Part shown: piece after piece, positions 1-11,474 of the stretch
Layout of the letters: each line of letters starts with the position of its first letter
How positions within the stretch are numbered: position 1 is the stretch's first letter
From: Gracilariopsis chorda
Lineage: Eukaryota; Rhodophyta; Florideophyceae; Gracilariales; Gracilariaceae
Direction of reading: 5' to 3'
Assembly: GCA_003194525.1 (NCBI GenBank)
Contig: NBIV01000004.1
Location: forward strand, 310,001-374,000
Length of the DNA: 64,000 nt
Position numbers and translations under genes: made by a program
The notes under the pieces: model-generated
What the model was told of the DNA's origin: nothing
The model's input: the letters and a program-made list of their open reading frames with translations, nothing else
The model's database searches: none

Positions 1-1043
1 GACTTCACTCTTCGTTTCACTTCTGCGTAGTCCACTGGCACGTTTATCTGCAAGTGCTGAGGTAGTTCCAATGATTCTTTGGCCAAACTGTCTACAAGGT
101 CGTTGCGGTGCAAACCGCAATGGCTCGGTACCCAGACCATATCCATAGTGCATGTTTTGCCAATCTCGTACAATGTACGTGATACTTGTTGCACAGAATA
201 CGGCTGATCTCTTACAGCTCCTCGGATACTCTCAACCACGCTCTGAGAATCCGTTATCAGCCTTATGTGTCCAGTCCACCCAGATCCTATTCTTCCCTTA
301 ACAACTTGAAGTGAGTGATATATTGCCCATGTTTCCGCATAAAACGACGTTGTCCCTATCCCTGCGGGCTCCATGCCAGTTTGGGGGGTAATTGATGCAT
401 TCCACCAGATCGCAAAAGCACTTCCCCCAACCTCGGAAATGTTGAGTACACGCCATTTAAGTTTATGTCCATCGGCATCGAGTAACTCTTGATGTTCAGC
501 GTCTATTTCGTATCCCATTACAAATCCATCGTCATATCGTATCACTATACTCGGTGTCCGATTATGTTTGTTTTGAAAGTTGGAAACAACTTCCGCATGG
601 GCCGTGAAGCTGTTCGGATAATCAATCGATCCCGCGTACCATCCTTCGTCCCACTCCACAGCTGCTCGTAACGGTTGTGCTTCTTGAAGCCACTTCGGTC
701 GCCCCACTGAGCCATCACTCCAGATCTCGCAATCGGCCGGTGGGAGCTTTTTCAATGTTTGTAGAGCCTGGTACCGCTGATGTGTGAAATCCTCAGCTGG
801 CGTGTGCCCGTTGCCAACTGTTGAACTACAGCTTACCAGTTACGGAGTTAAACGCTACCGTTTCAAGACAATCCGACCGGATCGGCAGTGGTGGTAGGAC
901 TGCTGACTTCGTCGCAAGGTGATGACATCCCTCTTCCGCGGAGGCGGTCGGTTTGCCAATCGCTTAGATGAGGATCCGCATTTTATTCCAACACCATAGC
1001 AGACCATTTTCGTGCTACCACTGCAACGCCGAGTCCTTGCCAT
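1..1043 (-). mobile_element. LINE (non-LTR retrotransposon) fragment with RNase H domain
   Basis: The minus strand carries a degraded ORF with an RNase H domain of the kind found at the end of LINE polyproteins. The parts appear in order: WSDGSVG (first catalytic Asp, near 710), SFYAETWAIYHSL (catalytic Glu, near 320), LITDSQSVVE (catalytic Asp, near 250) and WVPSHCGLHRNDLVDSLAK (last conserved block, near 90). The ORF is open from about 834 to the window edge. The same frame continues upstream to about 1043 through two stop codons. The element runs off the left edge, so its 3' end is not visible. It is related to, but clearly different from, the LINE copies at 51.5 and 58.1 kb, which share the WIPGHCGLPQNERVDSLAK block. 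Confidence 0.8.
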
Positions 1044-2869
1044 TCCCTCGCAGACGGAAGAAATCTCTTCGGGACTTGGAGCCCTTCCTGGACATCAGGC
1101 CAAAGTGATCAACAGTGTTTTCAACTCGTGCCTGCACTCTAGCTAACAAAAGCCTTTCTTTTCTGCACGCAGATCGACATTGGATGTAGATGAGTAGCGT
1201 GACCTACAAACACCTTAGAGAGAGCCGTTTGGGCTGCTCTTAGGGTAACATGTTCTTCCAACGAATCGAAGACATGAGTCGGCGGCTGAGTAGCGAGATC
1301 AGCTCTGAGTCTCTGCCAGACCTCCAAAGATTCCAGGGGAACACACTCTTGGCCCTCTAAGCAGGGAAAGCCCTGTTGTCGCACTGCTGCTGTCTATCTA
1401 CTTTCCCGATTCTACTATCCCGCAGAGCATAGGAACCCAATCAAACCAAATGGGGAATTACCAATGATTGACAGAAGCTCTGCAAAGTCTTGCAGGCGAC
1501 GTGTTTGGTGCCTTTGAGAGGTTTACAGGCCACCAACAACGTTTCAGAGTCGGTTACTATTCACAGCGGCCTTCCCCAGTTACAACAAACACGAATGGAT
1601 ACAGGTTTCACTTTGTACTTCAGAATATGTTCGAATTTATATCGCACTTTCCGAATTGGAATGCGCCTCGCGTTCACGCACACATGCACGAGGATGGGGT
1701 CACATTTTGCGATTTTGTCAGATTGGGATGAATTCATAAAGCTTCTCTCTGCTCTTGTCTGAAAACAAAGCAGTTGTCAAGTCGGATTCGGAACAGTTAG
1801 AAATGCAAACTATATGGGAGCACTGAAACTACTTCATTATAGTGGGTGGGAACGATTCAGGATCAATTTAATTGGTGCTAGGGCGGTGTCGCAGCTGGTC
1901 TGCCACTGCTCAAAACAACAACAACACTCATATACCTATGCCTTCGTGGAATGGGCAGAATACTTCATAGGATTTCGGCTTTGTATCTTTGTGCACGTGT
2001 TTTACAATACCGTCCCACGTTACGGAGTGCGCTTGTCATTGGCACTAGGACCTTACGCGGGCCGGGCGGGCAGAAGACGATTCTTGTTGTGAGTTCTAAT
2101 CCAGGACCATATAGCAAATTGATGTTATCTCCACAACACAGTATTACTCAGTGTTCTTCAGATGATAGAAATGTTACTCTGGACGGCCAAATAAACATAC
2201 CAGTCCACATCGAAATCTAAACATGGTTCAAGGCATGTCCACTATTGTGTTTTAAAGCGAGAATAATGCGAATCATGTCGTTACAGCGCCCCAGAGCCTT
2301 TGTATCCTCTTGGGCCGTCGACTTTCGATCACATTTAAGCTTCTTACCCACAGAAATCGAACTGCGAAAGGCTCGAGGCTACTATACCGTTCGACTCCCT
2401 CATTCAAAATCTATGTCATGACCTTGTATGCAACCAAACATCTTCACTACGGAAACCTCAAGGCCCTAATGCTACGGGTATTTCAGCACTTCTGGCTTCG
2501 GACAGGTTGTTCAAAGTGGCATTTTCAATACAAGTTGCCCCTATCTTGAGTACTTAGCTCTCACAGGATAAGGGCAATCCTTTTTCGATACGTTCCTTCC
2601 AGCTTCATGATTGAGATATGTACCAGAACAAAGTACAGAACTCGCTGCATGCCTTTCTTCCTCTTCATGAGAGCCTTTTCTCCCGGTTTATCTATGGGCA
2701 TATGCTACATTCCATTTCTTCCATAACATCGACTGTTGCTGAAATATCTAAACGGGTTGCTGTACAATCCGTTTATCGTTTCTCCAACTCGCCGCTTCTT
2801 CATCACAAGCCCGTGTAGATCGATAGTGATACTTGGAGCTGGGTACGCCTCATCTCCAAAAGCTGTCCG
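1044..2869. other. Intergenic, no recognisable gene
   Basis: About 1.8 kb between the LINE fragment and the glycosyltransferase gene. Only short ORFs under 95 codons occur, on both strands and overlapping, with no family resemblance. The minus-strand ORF at 1139-1384 could be more decayed LINE sequence, because it lies upstream of the RNase H on the same strand. The last few hundred bases should hold the promoter of the gene at 2870, but no clear TATA box was found. Confidence 0.5.
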
Positions 2870-4372
2870 ATGCGCATTCGCACTTCGAACATGCCACGCC
2901 GCCATTCGTTAGCTTTGGGGTCCCCCGCTTCGTCATCTTCGTCTATTGCATCCACCCCACGAATATCTAGTTCTGAAGCACGGTCTCACACCCAGAGCTC
3001 ACCATCATCCTCATCACGGTCGATTCTAGGGGGAAAGGCATATCCAAATGAAAGGCATCGTGCACCTTCTCGACCAATGCGTCTTTGGATGTCAATGCTG
3101 TTCGGAACATTTGTCCTCTTTCAACTTGCAACTGTGTTCGCAGCTCCCTCGCCGCTCATTGGAATTACTGCATCGACTATAGCTGCGCAAGCAAACGTCT
3201 CATACCTCCCACGAAACACAAAATCATCGATTGGACTGGAATCAAGGCATGACAACAGTACAGTTTCTCGAAATGTTCTGCTTCTTCCTGAACGGCAGCG
3301 AGCTTCTCAGGAAGGAGACACTACATTAGAAGATACCAATCAGAAATCTACAGTCGGAACTGAAACCCAAACAAGTCTTACCGGACGCGAGGCGAATATC
3401 GCCTACTTCCTGCAAGTTTCGGAATCTACTTTGTTGCACCTTCCTCGTCTCCTGGATTCCATATATCATCCTCGGAATACATATGCAATTCATTTTGATC
3501 TGAAAGTTCCGAGAGATGATATCCAAAAAGTTAGTCAACAGATAAGAACAAAAACTGGAAACGCTGGAAACATTCATATTATGCCATCAGAGCTCATCAC
3601 TTATCGTGGTGTCAGTATGCTACTGAACACTATAAATGCCATGCGTCTTCTCTTAGATGAAGATGAGACGTGGGACTACTTCATCAACATAAGCGGCTCT
3701 GACTACCCTTTGTTGGGAGCCGAAACTCAACGTCGATTGCTCGGTCGCGAACTTGGCCTCAACTATTTTACATTCGCCCCACGAAGTAAATGGGACCAAA
3801 TGGCTGAAAACCGCATGGCCGAGATATGGTTTGACGAATCCCTCTCCTTTCGGCAGAATGCGGCATCTGGTGAGCTCCAAAAACTCGCGATTCGAAACCC
3901 ACTGGTAGATACACGGCAGTTCGACATAACCCATGCTGAAGCGTGGATGATTTCCTCTAGGGAGTTCTGTGATTTTGTGGTAAAGGGAGACATGGCACGG
4001 AAAATGTTAGTGGCGTTTTCATACGCAGCGGACAGCTCTGAACATTATTTCGCCAGTCTGGCATGGAATCATGAGAAGTTCAGAAAAACCATCGTCACTC
4101 ACTCGATGCGTATGGTTGTATGGAATCATGAAGGAAAAGCGTCTGGCCAGCATCCGTACTACATAGATGAACGGAAAACCAATGACGAGTACAGGTTTAA
4201 GGATCTGATCGACACATCCGTCTTGTTCTTTGCCAGAAAATTCAAGGACCCGGACTCTGACCTAATGAACTACATCGATGAACGAGCCAAGAGGAATAGC
4301 ACTATTACCGCCGCTGAGAATCACCTGGTTTCAAAGGTTGGCGCTCGATTTGTTCGGTTGCGAGAACTGTAG
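2870..4372 (+). CDS. GT14 family (core-2/I-branching type) glycosyltransferase, type II membrane protein
   Basis: 500 residues in one uninterrupted exon. Layout: a Ser/Arg-rich cytosolic tail (1-71), one hydrophobic signal-anchor (about 72-92, LWMSMLFGTFVLFQLATVFAA), a Ser/Thr-rich stem, then the Branch domain from about residue 175 to the end. The domain opens with NIAYFLQVSESTLLHLPRLL and contains WDYFINISGSDYPLLG (about 268-283), the hallmark of GT14 enzymes (beta-1,6-N-acetylglucosaminyltransferases and protein O-xylosyltransferases). This topology is typical of a Golgi lumenal enzyme that transfers a sugar from a UDP-sugar to a glycoprotein or glycan. The acceptor cannot be told from sequence. 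A second Met at residue 8 (2891) is an alternative start. No neighbour is functionally linked. Confidence 0.88.
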   Translation: MRIRTSNMPRRHSLALGSPASSSSSIASTPRISSSEARSHTQSSPSSSSRSILGGKAYPNERHRAPSRPMRLWMSMLFGTFVLFQLATVFAAPSPLIGITASTIAAQANVSYLPRNTKSSIGLESRHDNSTVSRNVLLLPERQRASQEGDTTLEDTNQKSTVGTETQTSLTGREANIAYFLQVSESTLLHLPRLLDSIYHPRNTYAIHFDLKVPRDDIQKVSQQIRTKTGNAGNIHIMPSELITYRGVSMLLNTINAMRLLLDEDETWDYFINISGSDYPLLGAETQRRLLGRELGLNYFTFAPRSKWDQMAENRMAEIWFDESLSFRQNAASGELQKLAIRNPLVDTRQFDITHAEAWMISSREFCDFVVKGDMARKMLVAFSYAADSSEHYFASLAWNHEKFRKTIVTHSMRMVVWNHEGKASGQHPYYIDERKTNDEYRFKDLIDTSVLFFARKFKDPDSDLMNYIDERAKRNSTITAAENHLVSKVGARFVRLREL

Positions 4373-5196
4373 CCATGGAAAGAGGGACCCGATCTGTTTC
4401 AACAGCCCGACGTTGTCCCAAATGCATACTTTGAGAAGCAAGTATTCAAACAGGATTCGGTAACGGTTGCGCTATCGAGTCCAAGCAGTCAAAGCGGAAA
4501 GCAGCTTTGTACAATATGAGAGCAGGTGATAACGAATTCTGAAGTCGTGCCAACGGGAAGACCGGGGCAGAGATTTGTTCGAATAGGCTTGGATGACGAG
4601 AAAGAGGAGCGCAAGGATGTGAAAACATGTTTTCATCTGGGGTTTGTGTTTCAGTCAGAAGAGCATGTGTGAAGGTAGGCTTGTATTCTAATATGTTTTA
4701 GTGCGATTAGTAGAGAATAACCGAGAATAGAATAGCACCCGAAGTCACAAATACTAAATCAGCAAAAGAGGTTTTGCTTAAAAAACGAAAGGCGTCAATT
4801 CTTGAGATGCCTCAGTGAACAATCGTATTTTCCAAATTTTAACAGATACATCTATTCCATTAGATACTGTTTCATCCCCTTTAATTTTAGATTCTAATCC
4901 TTTGGTGGCACAAGTTTGAATAACCCTCTGCCCTTAGCACAAACTCACCCTCATGAAACACTACAGTATATACACAAGTGCAGGAATCTGCTGTTGGCTA
5001 CCCTTGGTATCGCAAGCGGATCACGGACAAATCCACCCATCGCAGCAAGGGATAAATTATTGACCGGGAGCCACCATCTTGCTCCCCGCGTCTGCTTTAC
5101 GCCTTGAGTTGCATTACTCCGAAGAACTGCAGTCGCTGTAACCGACCTAGCCACAAAGAATCCCACCTTGCTGATCTGCACTTGTTCGCTGACTAA
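4373..5196. other. Intergenic between GT14 gene and RPB7
   Basis: About 820 bp with no supported gene. The left part is presumably the 3' UTR of the glycosyltransferase. An AT-richer stretch at about 4680-4900 separates it from the RPB7 promoter. Small ORFs on both strands here have no recognisable content. Confidence 0.5.
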
Positions 5197-5721
5197 ATGC
5201 CTTTTTTCGTGCTTGTGCTGCACCGCAGGGTTCAAATCCATCCAAAGTTTTTTGGCGCCAGTTTGCAAGAAAAGTTAACAAAGCGTCTCATGCTGGAGGT
5301 GGAAGGCACCTTTGCTGGACGATTCGGTTTCATCGTGGCAGTACTCAAAGTTGAAGGAGACATACCTGTCGCCGAACTAGACGACAACACAGGGTTTGCC
5401 GTGTTTCCTCTGGCGTACCAAGCAGTCGTGTTTCGACCTTTCAAGGGTGAAGTACTCGACAGCGTTGTTACAAAAGTTACAGAGCATGGGTTCTTTGCGG
5501 AATGCGGACCGCTGACAGTCTTTGTGTCCCATTATTCGATACCATCGGACATGAATTATAAGTTTATAGACGATGAGCCTACGTGGAAAGGGAGTGAACC
5601 AGAAGATGACATAGTCAAGGATGTTTCTGTCAGGTTACGAATCATAGGACTCAAGATTGAGGCTACAGAGATATCTGCAACAGCAACAATACAGGATCCC
5701 TATCTTGGAAGATTAGACTGA
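5197..5721 (+). CDS. RPB7: DNA-directed RNA polymerase II subunit RPB7
   Basis: 174 residues, almost exactly the length of RPB7 in animals and fungi, in one exon. The N-terminal RNP-like (tip) domain covers about 1-80 and includes IHPKFFGASL, EVEGTFAGRFGFIVAV and GFAVFPLAYQAVVFRPFKGE. The C-terminal OB/S1-like domain covers about 81-174 and includes LDSVVTKVTEHGFFAECGP, FVSHYSIPSDM, VRLRIIGLKI and the ending DPYLGRLD. RPB7 pairs with RPB4 to form the stalk of RNA polymerase II, which contacts nascent RNA and helps initiation. The start at 5197 gives the expected family length. Paralogues in Pol I, Pol III and archaea share the fold, but the internal motifs fit the Pol II subunit best. Confidence 0.93.
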   Translation: MPFFVLVLHRRVQIHPKFFGASLQEKLTKRLMLEVEGTFAGRFGFIVAVLKVEGDIPVAELDDNTGFAVFPLAYQAVVFRPFKGEVLDSVVTKVTEHGFFAECGPLTVFVSHYSIPSDMNYKFIDDEPTWKGSEPEDDIVKDVSVRLRIIGLKIEATEISATATIQDPYLGRLD

Positions 5722-6066
5722 GGGGATCGATGCGTGTCAGCGGAAGAGTCCACAGTTGAGTACTGCATCTTCACCCCCTGTGTTAATAGGCGCACCCTAC
5801 TAATTCCGAAAGCGCGATAAACGCTCTTGGACGGAGAACTTTTTCATCTGAGGTCAATCGCGTAAGCTAAACAGAACATAGTGCCATCGGGAACTTCCCA
5901 GAATTGTGTCCACCAGGCTATTAGATTGGGAACATGTGCTACGCCTACCGATGCCAGCTGAGCTGGGGTGGTGATGCGGAGTGCGAGACCAAGAGTACAG
6001 GTGTTTGGTCAGGCCTAAACTTTGTTTTACCTTTTTTGCTCAAAGCACTGCTTCGTTTACGAATAG
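5722..6066. other. Intergenic between convergent RPB7 and RPS2 genes
   Basis: 345 bp between two stop codons that face each other. It must hold both 3' UTRs and polyadenylation regions. No further feature is seen. Confidence 0.5.
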
Positions 6067-6855
6067 TTAAGCACCAATTGTAGGAATCGGAGCAGGCTTC
6101 GCCAACCGTTCTGAGTAAATCTGGAACGGATTCTTGGCGAAACGAGTCTCCCGCCAGAACTCAGGTGAGAGATAAGCGTAGGTTTGTGCAATGGCGTAAA
6201 AAGTAGCCTTGGCAAAGTTGCCCAGAGTGCGCGTGTGGCCTGTAGAGGACGAGAAACAATCCTCAAGACCCGCCATCTTCAGAAGCTTCTTTGGTACACG
6301 AGCAGCTACTAGACCAGTTCCACGCGGAGCTGGCACGAGTCGGACACTAACTGAACCGCACTTTCCGGTTACCTTGCACGGCACTGTGTGAGGTTGATCG
6401 ATCGCAGCACCCCAGTATCCGCGACGCACCGGCACAATGTTAAGCTTGGAGTCAATAATGGCTCCACGAATGGCAGTAGCAACTTCTTTTGCTGACTTGA
6501 CACCAAGACCGACGTGGCCCTTTGAATCGCCGACGACGACGAATGCCTTGAAGCGGGTACGCTGTCCGGCACGGGTTTGCTTTTGGACGGCCATGATCTT
6601 GAGAACCTCATCCTGGAGACCAGAGAGCAAGGCTTCAATGATTTGGAACTCCTTGACGGGGATAGAAAAGAGGAAGATCTCCTCGAGCGATCGAATGTGT
6701 CCATCTTTTACCAGGCGACCGAGCTTCGTCATGGGAACCCATTCCTTCTCCTCTTCCTGACGACGCCCGCGTCCGCGTCCACGTCCGCGATCACGGCCAC
6801 GCCCACCGCCACGTCCGAATCCGCCCGGATGACCGCCGCGCCCAGATTCCGCCAT
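6067..6855 (-). CDS. RPS2: 40S ribosomal protein S2 (uS5)
   Basis: 262 residues in one exon. An RG/RGG-rich tail (1-32), typical of eukaryotic uS5 and a usual site of arginine methylation, is followed by [16 protein letters not shown]. The S5 N-terminal (double-stranded RNA-binding-like) domain follows (about 85-150, including [16 protein letters not shown] and [20 protein letters not shown]). The C-terminal S5 domain contains [39 protein letters not shown] and KLLKMAG. The protein sits near the mRNA entry channel of the small subunit and affects decoding accuracy. The Met lies just before the RG tail. It is divergently arranged with the XRN gene, about 740 bp away. Confidence 0.96.
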   Translation of the reverse strand: MAESGRGGHPGGFGRGGGRGRDRGRGRGRGRRQEEEKEWVPMTKLGRLVKDGHIRSLEEIFLFSIPVKEFQIIEALLSGLQDEVLKIMAVQKQTRAGQRTRFKAFVVVGDSKGHVGLGVKSAKEVATAIRGAIIDSKLNIVPVRRGYWGAAIDQPHTVPCKVTGKCGSVSVRLVPAPRGTGLVAARVPKKLLKMAGLEDCFSSSTGHTRTLGNFAKATFYAIAQTYAYLSPEFWRETRFAKNPFQIYSERLAKPAPIPTIGA

Positions 6856-7595
6856 ATTTAGTACTCGTTTTGGTTTGCTGGGAAAGGAAAGCTAAGGACT
6901 GGTGTCGAGCAAGGCAATGGAGAAAGAGATATGCGCTACTTGTGCTGCATGTATTGCGCCGTCGACGGCGGTAGACTGCTGCAGCCGTATGCCAGATCTA
7001 TTGGGCGCCCGACGGCGGCGCCAACCGGATCCTATAGCCTAAGTTATGCGGGGTAGATCCCATCCCAGCGTATGCGGTGGACACGTTGTTGCACTCAGGC
7101 CCGCTTTTCTGCACCCCACATGTGTTTTTTGAAAAGAAACTGGGCGCTTTAAAATTGAGACACTGCAGTGCGCGCTAACGTGAAAAATGGTTCCATCGGC
7201 TGCTCCGTGTGCTCTTACACGCTTCATGGGTGCGTCACGACTTGTGTAGAGAAAGTTGCAAAGTCATGGTGCCCATCATTCACTCTGTGGCCGGTCTCTC
7301 GTTACGTCAGACCGAGGCTGTCTGGAACTATTTACTCTGGAACATGAACGCACTTCTGCCATCCACCTCAACAGCGTCGCGTGCATGAAGTCACCCTGCA
7401 AACAGGGCTTCCGTAGAGATTTCGCGCTGGCATTAAAGCCCAAACCATTTCTTATCACGCACTCACGAGGACCGGCTGGCCTGCACACCTTCCACATTTG
7501 TGGCGGCTGCCACCAAGTTGATATACCTGAATCCGGTTCCATCCACTGGAAGCACAACCTTCGTTTCTTTCGTTCTTCTGCTTCGATAACCAAAT
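6856..7595. promoter_or_regulatory. Bidirectional intergenic region between RPS2 and XRN gene
   Basis: 740 bp separate two diverging start codons, so both promoters must lie here. The stretch at 6955-7035 is GC-rich with repeated GTCGACGGCGG/GCGCC-like words. No TATA box is evident for either gene. The ORFs across 7256-7706 on both strands overlap XRN exon 1 and look like chance frames. Confidence 0.4.
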
Positions 7596-9875
7596 ATGGG
7601 CATCATCGGTTTCCAAAAATGGCTTCTTGGCAACTTCCCAGATATTGTGCGCGTACAGCAGGGGGCCAGATTCGGTGAATACTACGATCACGGTATGTTG
7701 ACGCATTGCGCAATCCCCACGTTTACTCTTGTACAGAAATCGCCTAACGCTTGTCTATCGCACTAAATCTCCGAACAATCATGTGCAGTTGCGTTTGACA
7801 TCAACCAAATTCTCCATCAGGCTGTGCGAAAGGCTACCAACAGGCAAACGCTAGCCGCAGCCATTTTTCGTGAACTCGACCAGATCCTGAAAAACTGCAT
7901 ACCCCGAAAGTCAGTTTTCTTCGCTTTTGATGGTCCAGCCCCCCTTGCAAAGCTAGCAACACAGCGACGGCGACGAAGACAGCGACGAGGAGCATCTGAG
8001 TATGTCTCAGATTACATTGACGAAAATGGAGTTAGCCGTAAAGCTAAGACTGTGCAGCCTGCGATAGACGGTCTAGAAATGACACCTGGCGTCGAAACAC
8101 TCTACTTTGTCCGCGATTCCGTAGAGTATTGGGCGTACTCGCGTTTGCAAAACGACCGCAAGTATCGCAATGTTGAAATTCGCATATCTGGGGCAGACGT
8201 GCCTGGTGAAGGTGAACTCAAACTCATTGACTTCTGCCGAACAGCTCAAATTCCATCTACGGACTCTGTTGTTGTCGTTGGCGGAGACGCAGATATCGTG
8301 CTACAAGGCCTTGCAACTGTTCCCGTCCGAAATTTTTTCGTTTACTTGAGGAACTTTGCGGGATCTCGCGGAAGGAGACAGAGCTACGTTATTAGCGTCT
8401 GGGAGCTTACGCGCATATTTGAACGCCTTTTCCCGAACGAGTCTTCTAGTGTGCGTCTTGACTTTGTTCTCCTTGCGATTTTGAACGGTAACGGTAAGTT
8501 GCAGAGAAACCTTTCGATGCGTACTGCCCTCGATTAGCTCTCTAACTAACTAAGTATGGTATGACATTTAGATTATATACCGAAGGTTCGTGGCATCTCT
8601 CTTTCCCGCACATGGCATCGATACCTGAACCTCAAGCTCGATTCATCCGGAGGAAGACCAGGACCGTTCCGTGGACGTTCTCTTGTAGACGCAGAGAAGC
8701 GTACCCTTAATTGGCCAATGTTTTATGCGCTAATGGATCGCGTTGGTGTGCCGGTATCATCGATTGCAGAAGCTGAGCAAGAAAAAGAATCCACGCCAGC
8801 GGGAGTACCTCCAAGACGAAAGCGGAGGGGAAAAGAGGGTTACGTGAGCTACTCTGATTCGGAGGTTGGCGAAAGGATCGTCTACACTGGAAATGAAGAC
8901 GGTGTACCTATGGACTGCCTCGATGACGATTCAGTGCCCACAAGAGACGAAAGCTTTTCCGAGAACGGCGTATCAGAAACAGATTCGTATGAGGACAGCT
9001 CGGAGTATAATGGAACAGAGGAGGAGGATTACTTTGACGAGGAACAGGAGCACATTCAAACGCTTGTAACGCTTTCCGGCAACTCGTCCAAGTTTTACGA
9101 TACGAACCGCTGGGTTCGCGCATTGTTATGGAACATACAGATGTATGTTGACGGCTACTGCGGCGACTATAGCTTTCGATATGGAAAACCATACGGTCCT
9201 CCTATTACGGAGATACTTAACTACATTCGTAATCATGATGGAGACCCCTTTTTGCACCAAGCGCCTGTATCTAACTGGAGGCCACTGCTACCTCATCAAG
9301 CAGCGATGGCCGTACTTCCAAAGCAGGCCAAACATCTGTTGCCGAAACCACTGCAGCGTATATATGATGATCCCGTGGCTGTTCGCAAAATATTTGGATC
9401 CAAAGACGATGTGGATGTGCCGAGTTTGATCGCCGAGACTGACCGTATACCAAAATCTGAATTCAGCTCGGAAGAGCTTTTAAGAACGTTTCATGGAACA
9501 CCTATTCTTCTGCGACACCAGCGTCCGCAGGATCAATTGCCGTACAGTAATCCATGGGTTCGAAGGCCTGGACAGAAATTTGAGGAGATTGCTAGCCGAC
9601 CTGTGATTTATCGAGCTCCATTCGCTGTAACAAGTGCGCCGCCATGCTACAAATGGCCGAGAGGTACGGTTGCGAACTTACTGGAGCTTCCGTACAAGAC
9701 AGTCGGGGGATTTCACCTTCGGCCGAAGAAAGGTGCACCATTGCCAACATATTCCGAACAAGCTGCGCGGTCAAGGGAGAATGTGGATAAATCGCGTCGA
9801 AGGGCACATAGAAGCCGAAGGCAATTCCGGCATCGAGCTTCGCCGAGACGAACGGACGGTACCGCAGCCGAGTGA
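7596..9875 (+). CDS. XRN-family 5'-3' exoribonuclease, three exons
   Basis: Exons at about 7596-7692, 7789-8493 and 8572-9875 are joined by two GT-AG introns (96 and 78 bp; donors GTATGT and GTAAGT). The spliced length is 2106 nt, giving 701 residues. The protein starts MGIIGFQKWLLGNFPDIV, the usual XRN opening. It keeps all seven acidic residues of the XRN metal site: D36 (VAFDIN), D80 (FAFDGPAPLAK), E173 and E175 (PGEGELK), D199 and D201 (GGDADIVL), and D268 (GNDYIP, whose codon is split by intron 2). After the nuclease core comes a very acidic, low-complexity segment (EEEDYFDEEQEH), a second conserved block, and a basic tail ending about residue 701. It should degrade 5'-monophosphate RNA. 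At about 700 residues it is shorter than XRN1 and XRN2, so the cytosolic or nuclear class is unclear. Confidence 0.88.
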
Positions 9876-10277
9876 ATTTCAGACTGGTATGCTAACAAGG
9901 AAGGAAGGACGTATCACATGGCATACGCATGATGAGACAGAAAGCAACAGTAAAGAGTACAGCTTCCACAATATGGCCATATTGTGGTGAGTGTTGTGAA
10001 TGGAAGTTGAGCTAATCTGACTACATGGATGGGATGTCAAAAACATGTGCGATGTACGGTCGTTTGTTTGTAAGAAGTTATTCGCGCTCTTGGGAACGTT
10101 ATGTGTGTGTGGCAAAAAGAGTGCACGTCAAATATTACACGGTGGGATGAGACTTGGTGGTCAGCTTGCAGGCACTCGGGTAGTCCTGAGCACATCCTGC
10201 GGCGACCTCGACATATTACATTGTTCTCTAATGAGATGTGCAGATATGTGGTGAGGAGTTTGCTAGTGTTGAAGTTG
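9876..10277. other. Intergenic between convergent XRN and lipid kinase genes
   Basis: 400 bp holding the two facing 3' UTRs. It includes a small palindromic word, CACAATATGGCCATATTGTG, at about 9968-9987. No coding potential was recognised. Confidence 0.4.
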
Positions 10278-11474
10278 CTACTGGTTATCGGGTGCAGGCG
10301 CCGGTTGCGGCTCCTGCGTCGGCTCACCATCGCTATGACCATCCGAGCTAGATGAAGTGTCCGAGTCGGGTTGACTATTACTCGGGTCGAACTTTGCACG
10401 CTTTCTTGAGTAGGCCTTCCATACCGGACCTCGTAAGACGCCAACTTTATTTCCGGGTTCAAGAGTAACGGTGCCACCGTGCTGCTCCCAAGGCTCACCA
10501 TCTGCTTGGAAGGGTGTAGACTCGGACTTTAGGGTGAGTTTGAGACGGCTGCCCTGGGCTATTCGAACGCCGTGCGCTCCCAACAGTCGAATCATTCCGA
10601 AATGCTTGAGACTTCTCAAGCCGATCACCTCGAAACGCTGGTCATCCACGTACATGTCGGTGACTGTTCGACCGTTACTCAAGTCGGCTCTGGCTTTTTG
10701 ACCCACCTTTCCCCATGGCTGAGTTCCGGCGCCATAACTTGGAATGTTGAGGAAGATTAGGGCTTGTAGGTAGGCCGGAAGTGTGATGGGTTCGCCGTCA
10801 ACGTCCAAGCTTTGTACGTGGTCGGATATAAAGATCTTTCGGCTCTTCGGTTGACACATGTATTTCAGACCGACCATGGCATGAGCTTTGAAGTTTCCGA
10901 TGCGGCTCTTATGCTTGTGTGGGTTTTGCCATCGCATTTGATTGAAGCGCAACTCGACGTAGGCATCGGCTCCGAGACTAAGATAATTGCATACGATAGG
11001 GCGGGCGCCGTGTTCAATACCGTGGTCGTCTACGGAAGCGCGTTGGTGCTTGGCATCAAGTGCGGCGAGTCTCCATATATCGAGCTTGCCAGCAGCAAGT
11101 TGGTCGACAGGGCTCTCCATAATGCGCTTGACACTGGTGATAACTCGTTGCTCGCCGGGGTACTTCTTGCCCCAGCCTAAGGCGCGAGACATGTCATTGC
11201 CCGAGCCGAGCGGGACGACGACCAGGCTGACATGGGTGAGATTTCGTTTTTCAACGGCGTTTGCAACCCATGAAAAGGTTCCGTCGCCGCCCGCGACGAG
11301 ACAAATTACGTCGAACGAGGGGTCGGATGCACGGTCGGAGAGGCCGCGGTCCGGCCCTTTCTCGGCTATGATGTCGAAGACGTTTTCATTGCCGATATGG
11401 TTTCTGAGGAGCGAGAGCAGGAGAGCGCCCTTGTTACCGCCGGAGGCGGGGTTGACAAACGCAATTACGCGCAT
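10278..11474 (-). CDS. Diacylglycerol kinase / lipid kinase family protein
   Basis: 398 residues from the Met at 11474, where homology begins at once (RVIAFVNPASGGNKG). The reading frame stays open to an earlier Met at 11585, but those 37 residues are Pro/Ser/Thr-rich and probably untranslated leader. The catalytic DAGKc domain shows the ATP/Gly motif AGGDGTFSWV (61-70) and VPLGSGNDMSRALGWG (87-102). The accessory domain follows with NYLSLGADAYVELRFN and GLKYMCQPK, then INFLNIPSYGAG-type sequence and a Ser/Asp/Pro-rich tail. Enzymes of this family phosphorylate diacylglycerol to phosphatidic acid. The absence of C1 or PH domains suggests a small soluble form. Sphingosine and ceramide kinases share DAGKc, but the accessory domain favours DGK. 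Confidence 0.85.
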   Translation of the reverse strand: MRVIAFVNPASGGNKGALLLSLLRNHIGNENVFDIIAEKGPDRGLSDRASDPSFDVICLVAGGDGTFSWVANAVEKRNLTHVSLVVVPLGSGNDMSRALGWGKKYPGEQRVITSVKRIMESPVDQLAAGKLDIWRLAALDAKHQRASVDDHGIEHGARPIVCNYLSLGADAYVELRFNQMRWQNPHKHKSRIGNFKAHAMVGLKYMCQPKSRKIFISDHVQSLDVDGEPITLPAYLQALIFLNIPSYGAGTQPWGKVGQKARADLSNGRTVTDMYVDDQRFEVIGLRSLKHFGMIRLLGAHGVRIAQGSRLKLTLKSESTPFQADGEPWEQHGGTVTLEPGNKVGVLRGPVWKAYSRKRAKFDPSNSQPDSDTSSSSDGHSDGEPTQEPQPAPAPDNQ

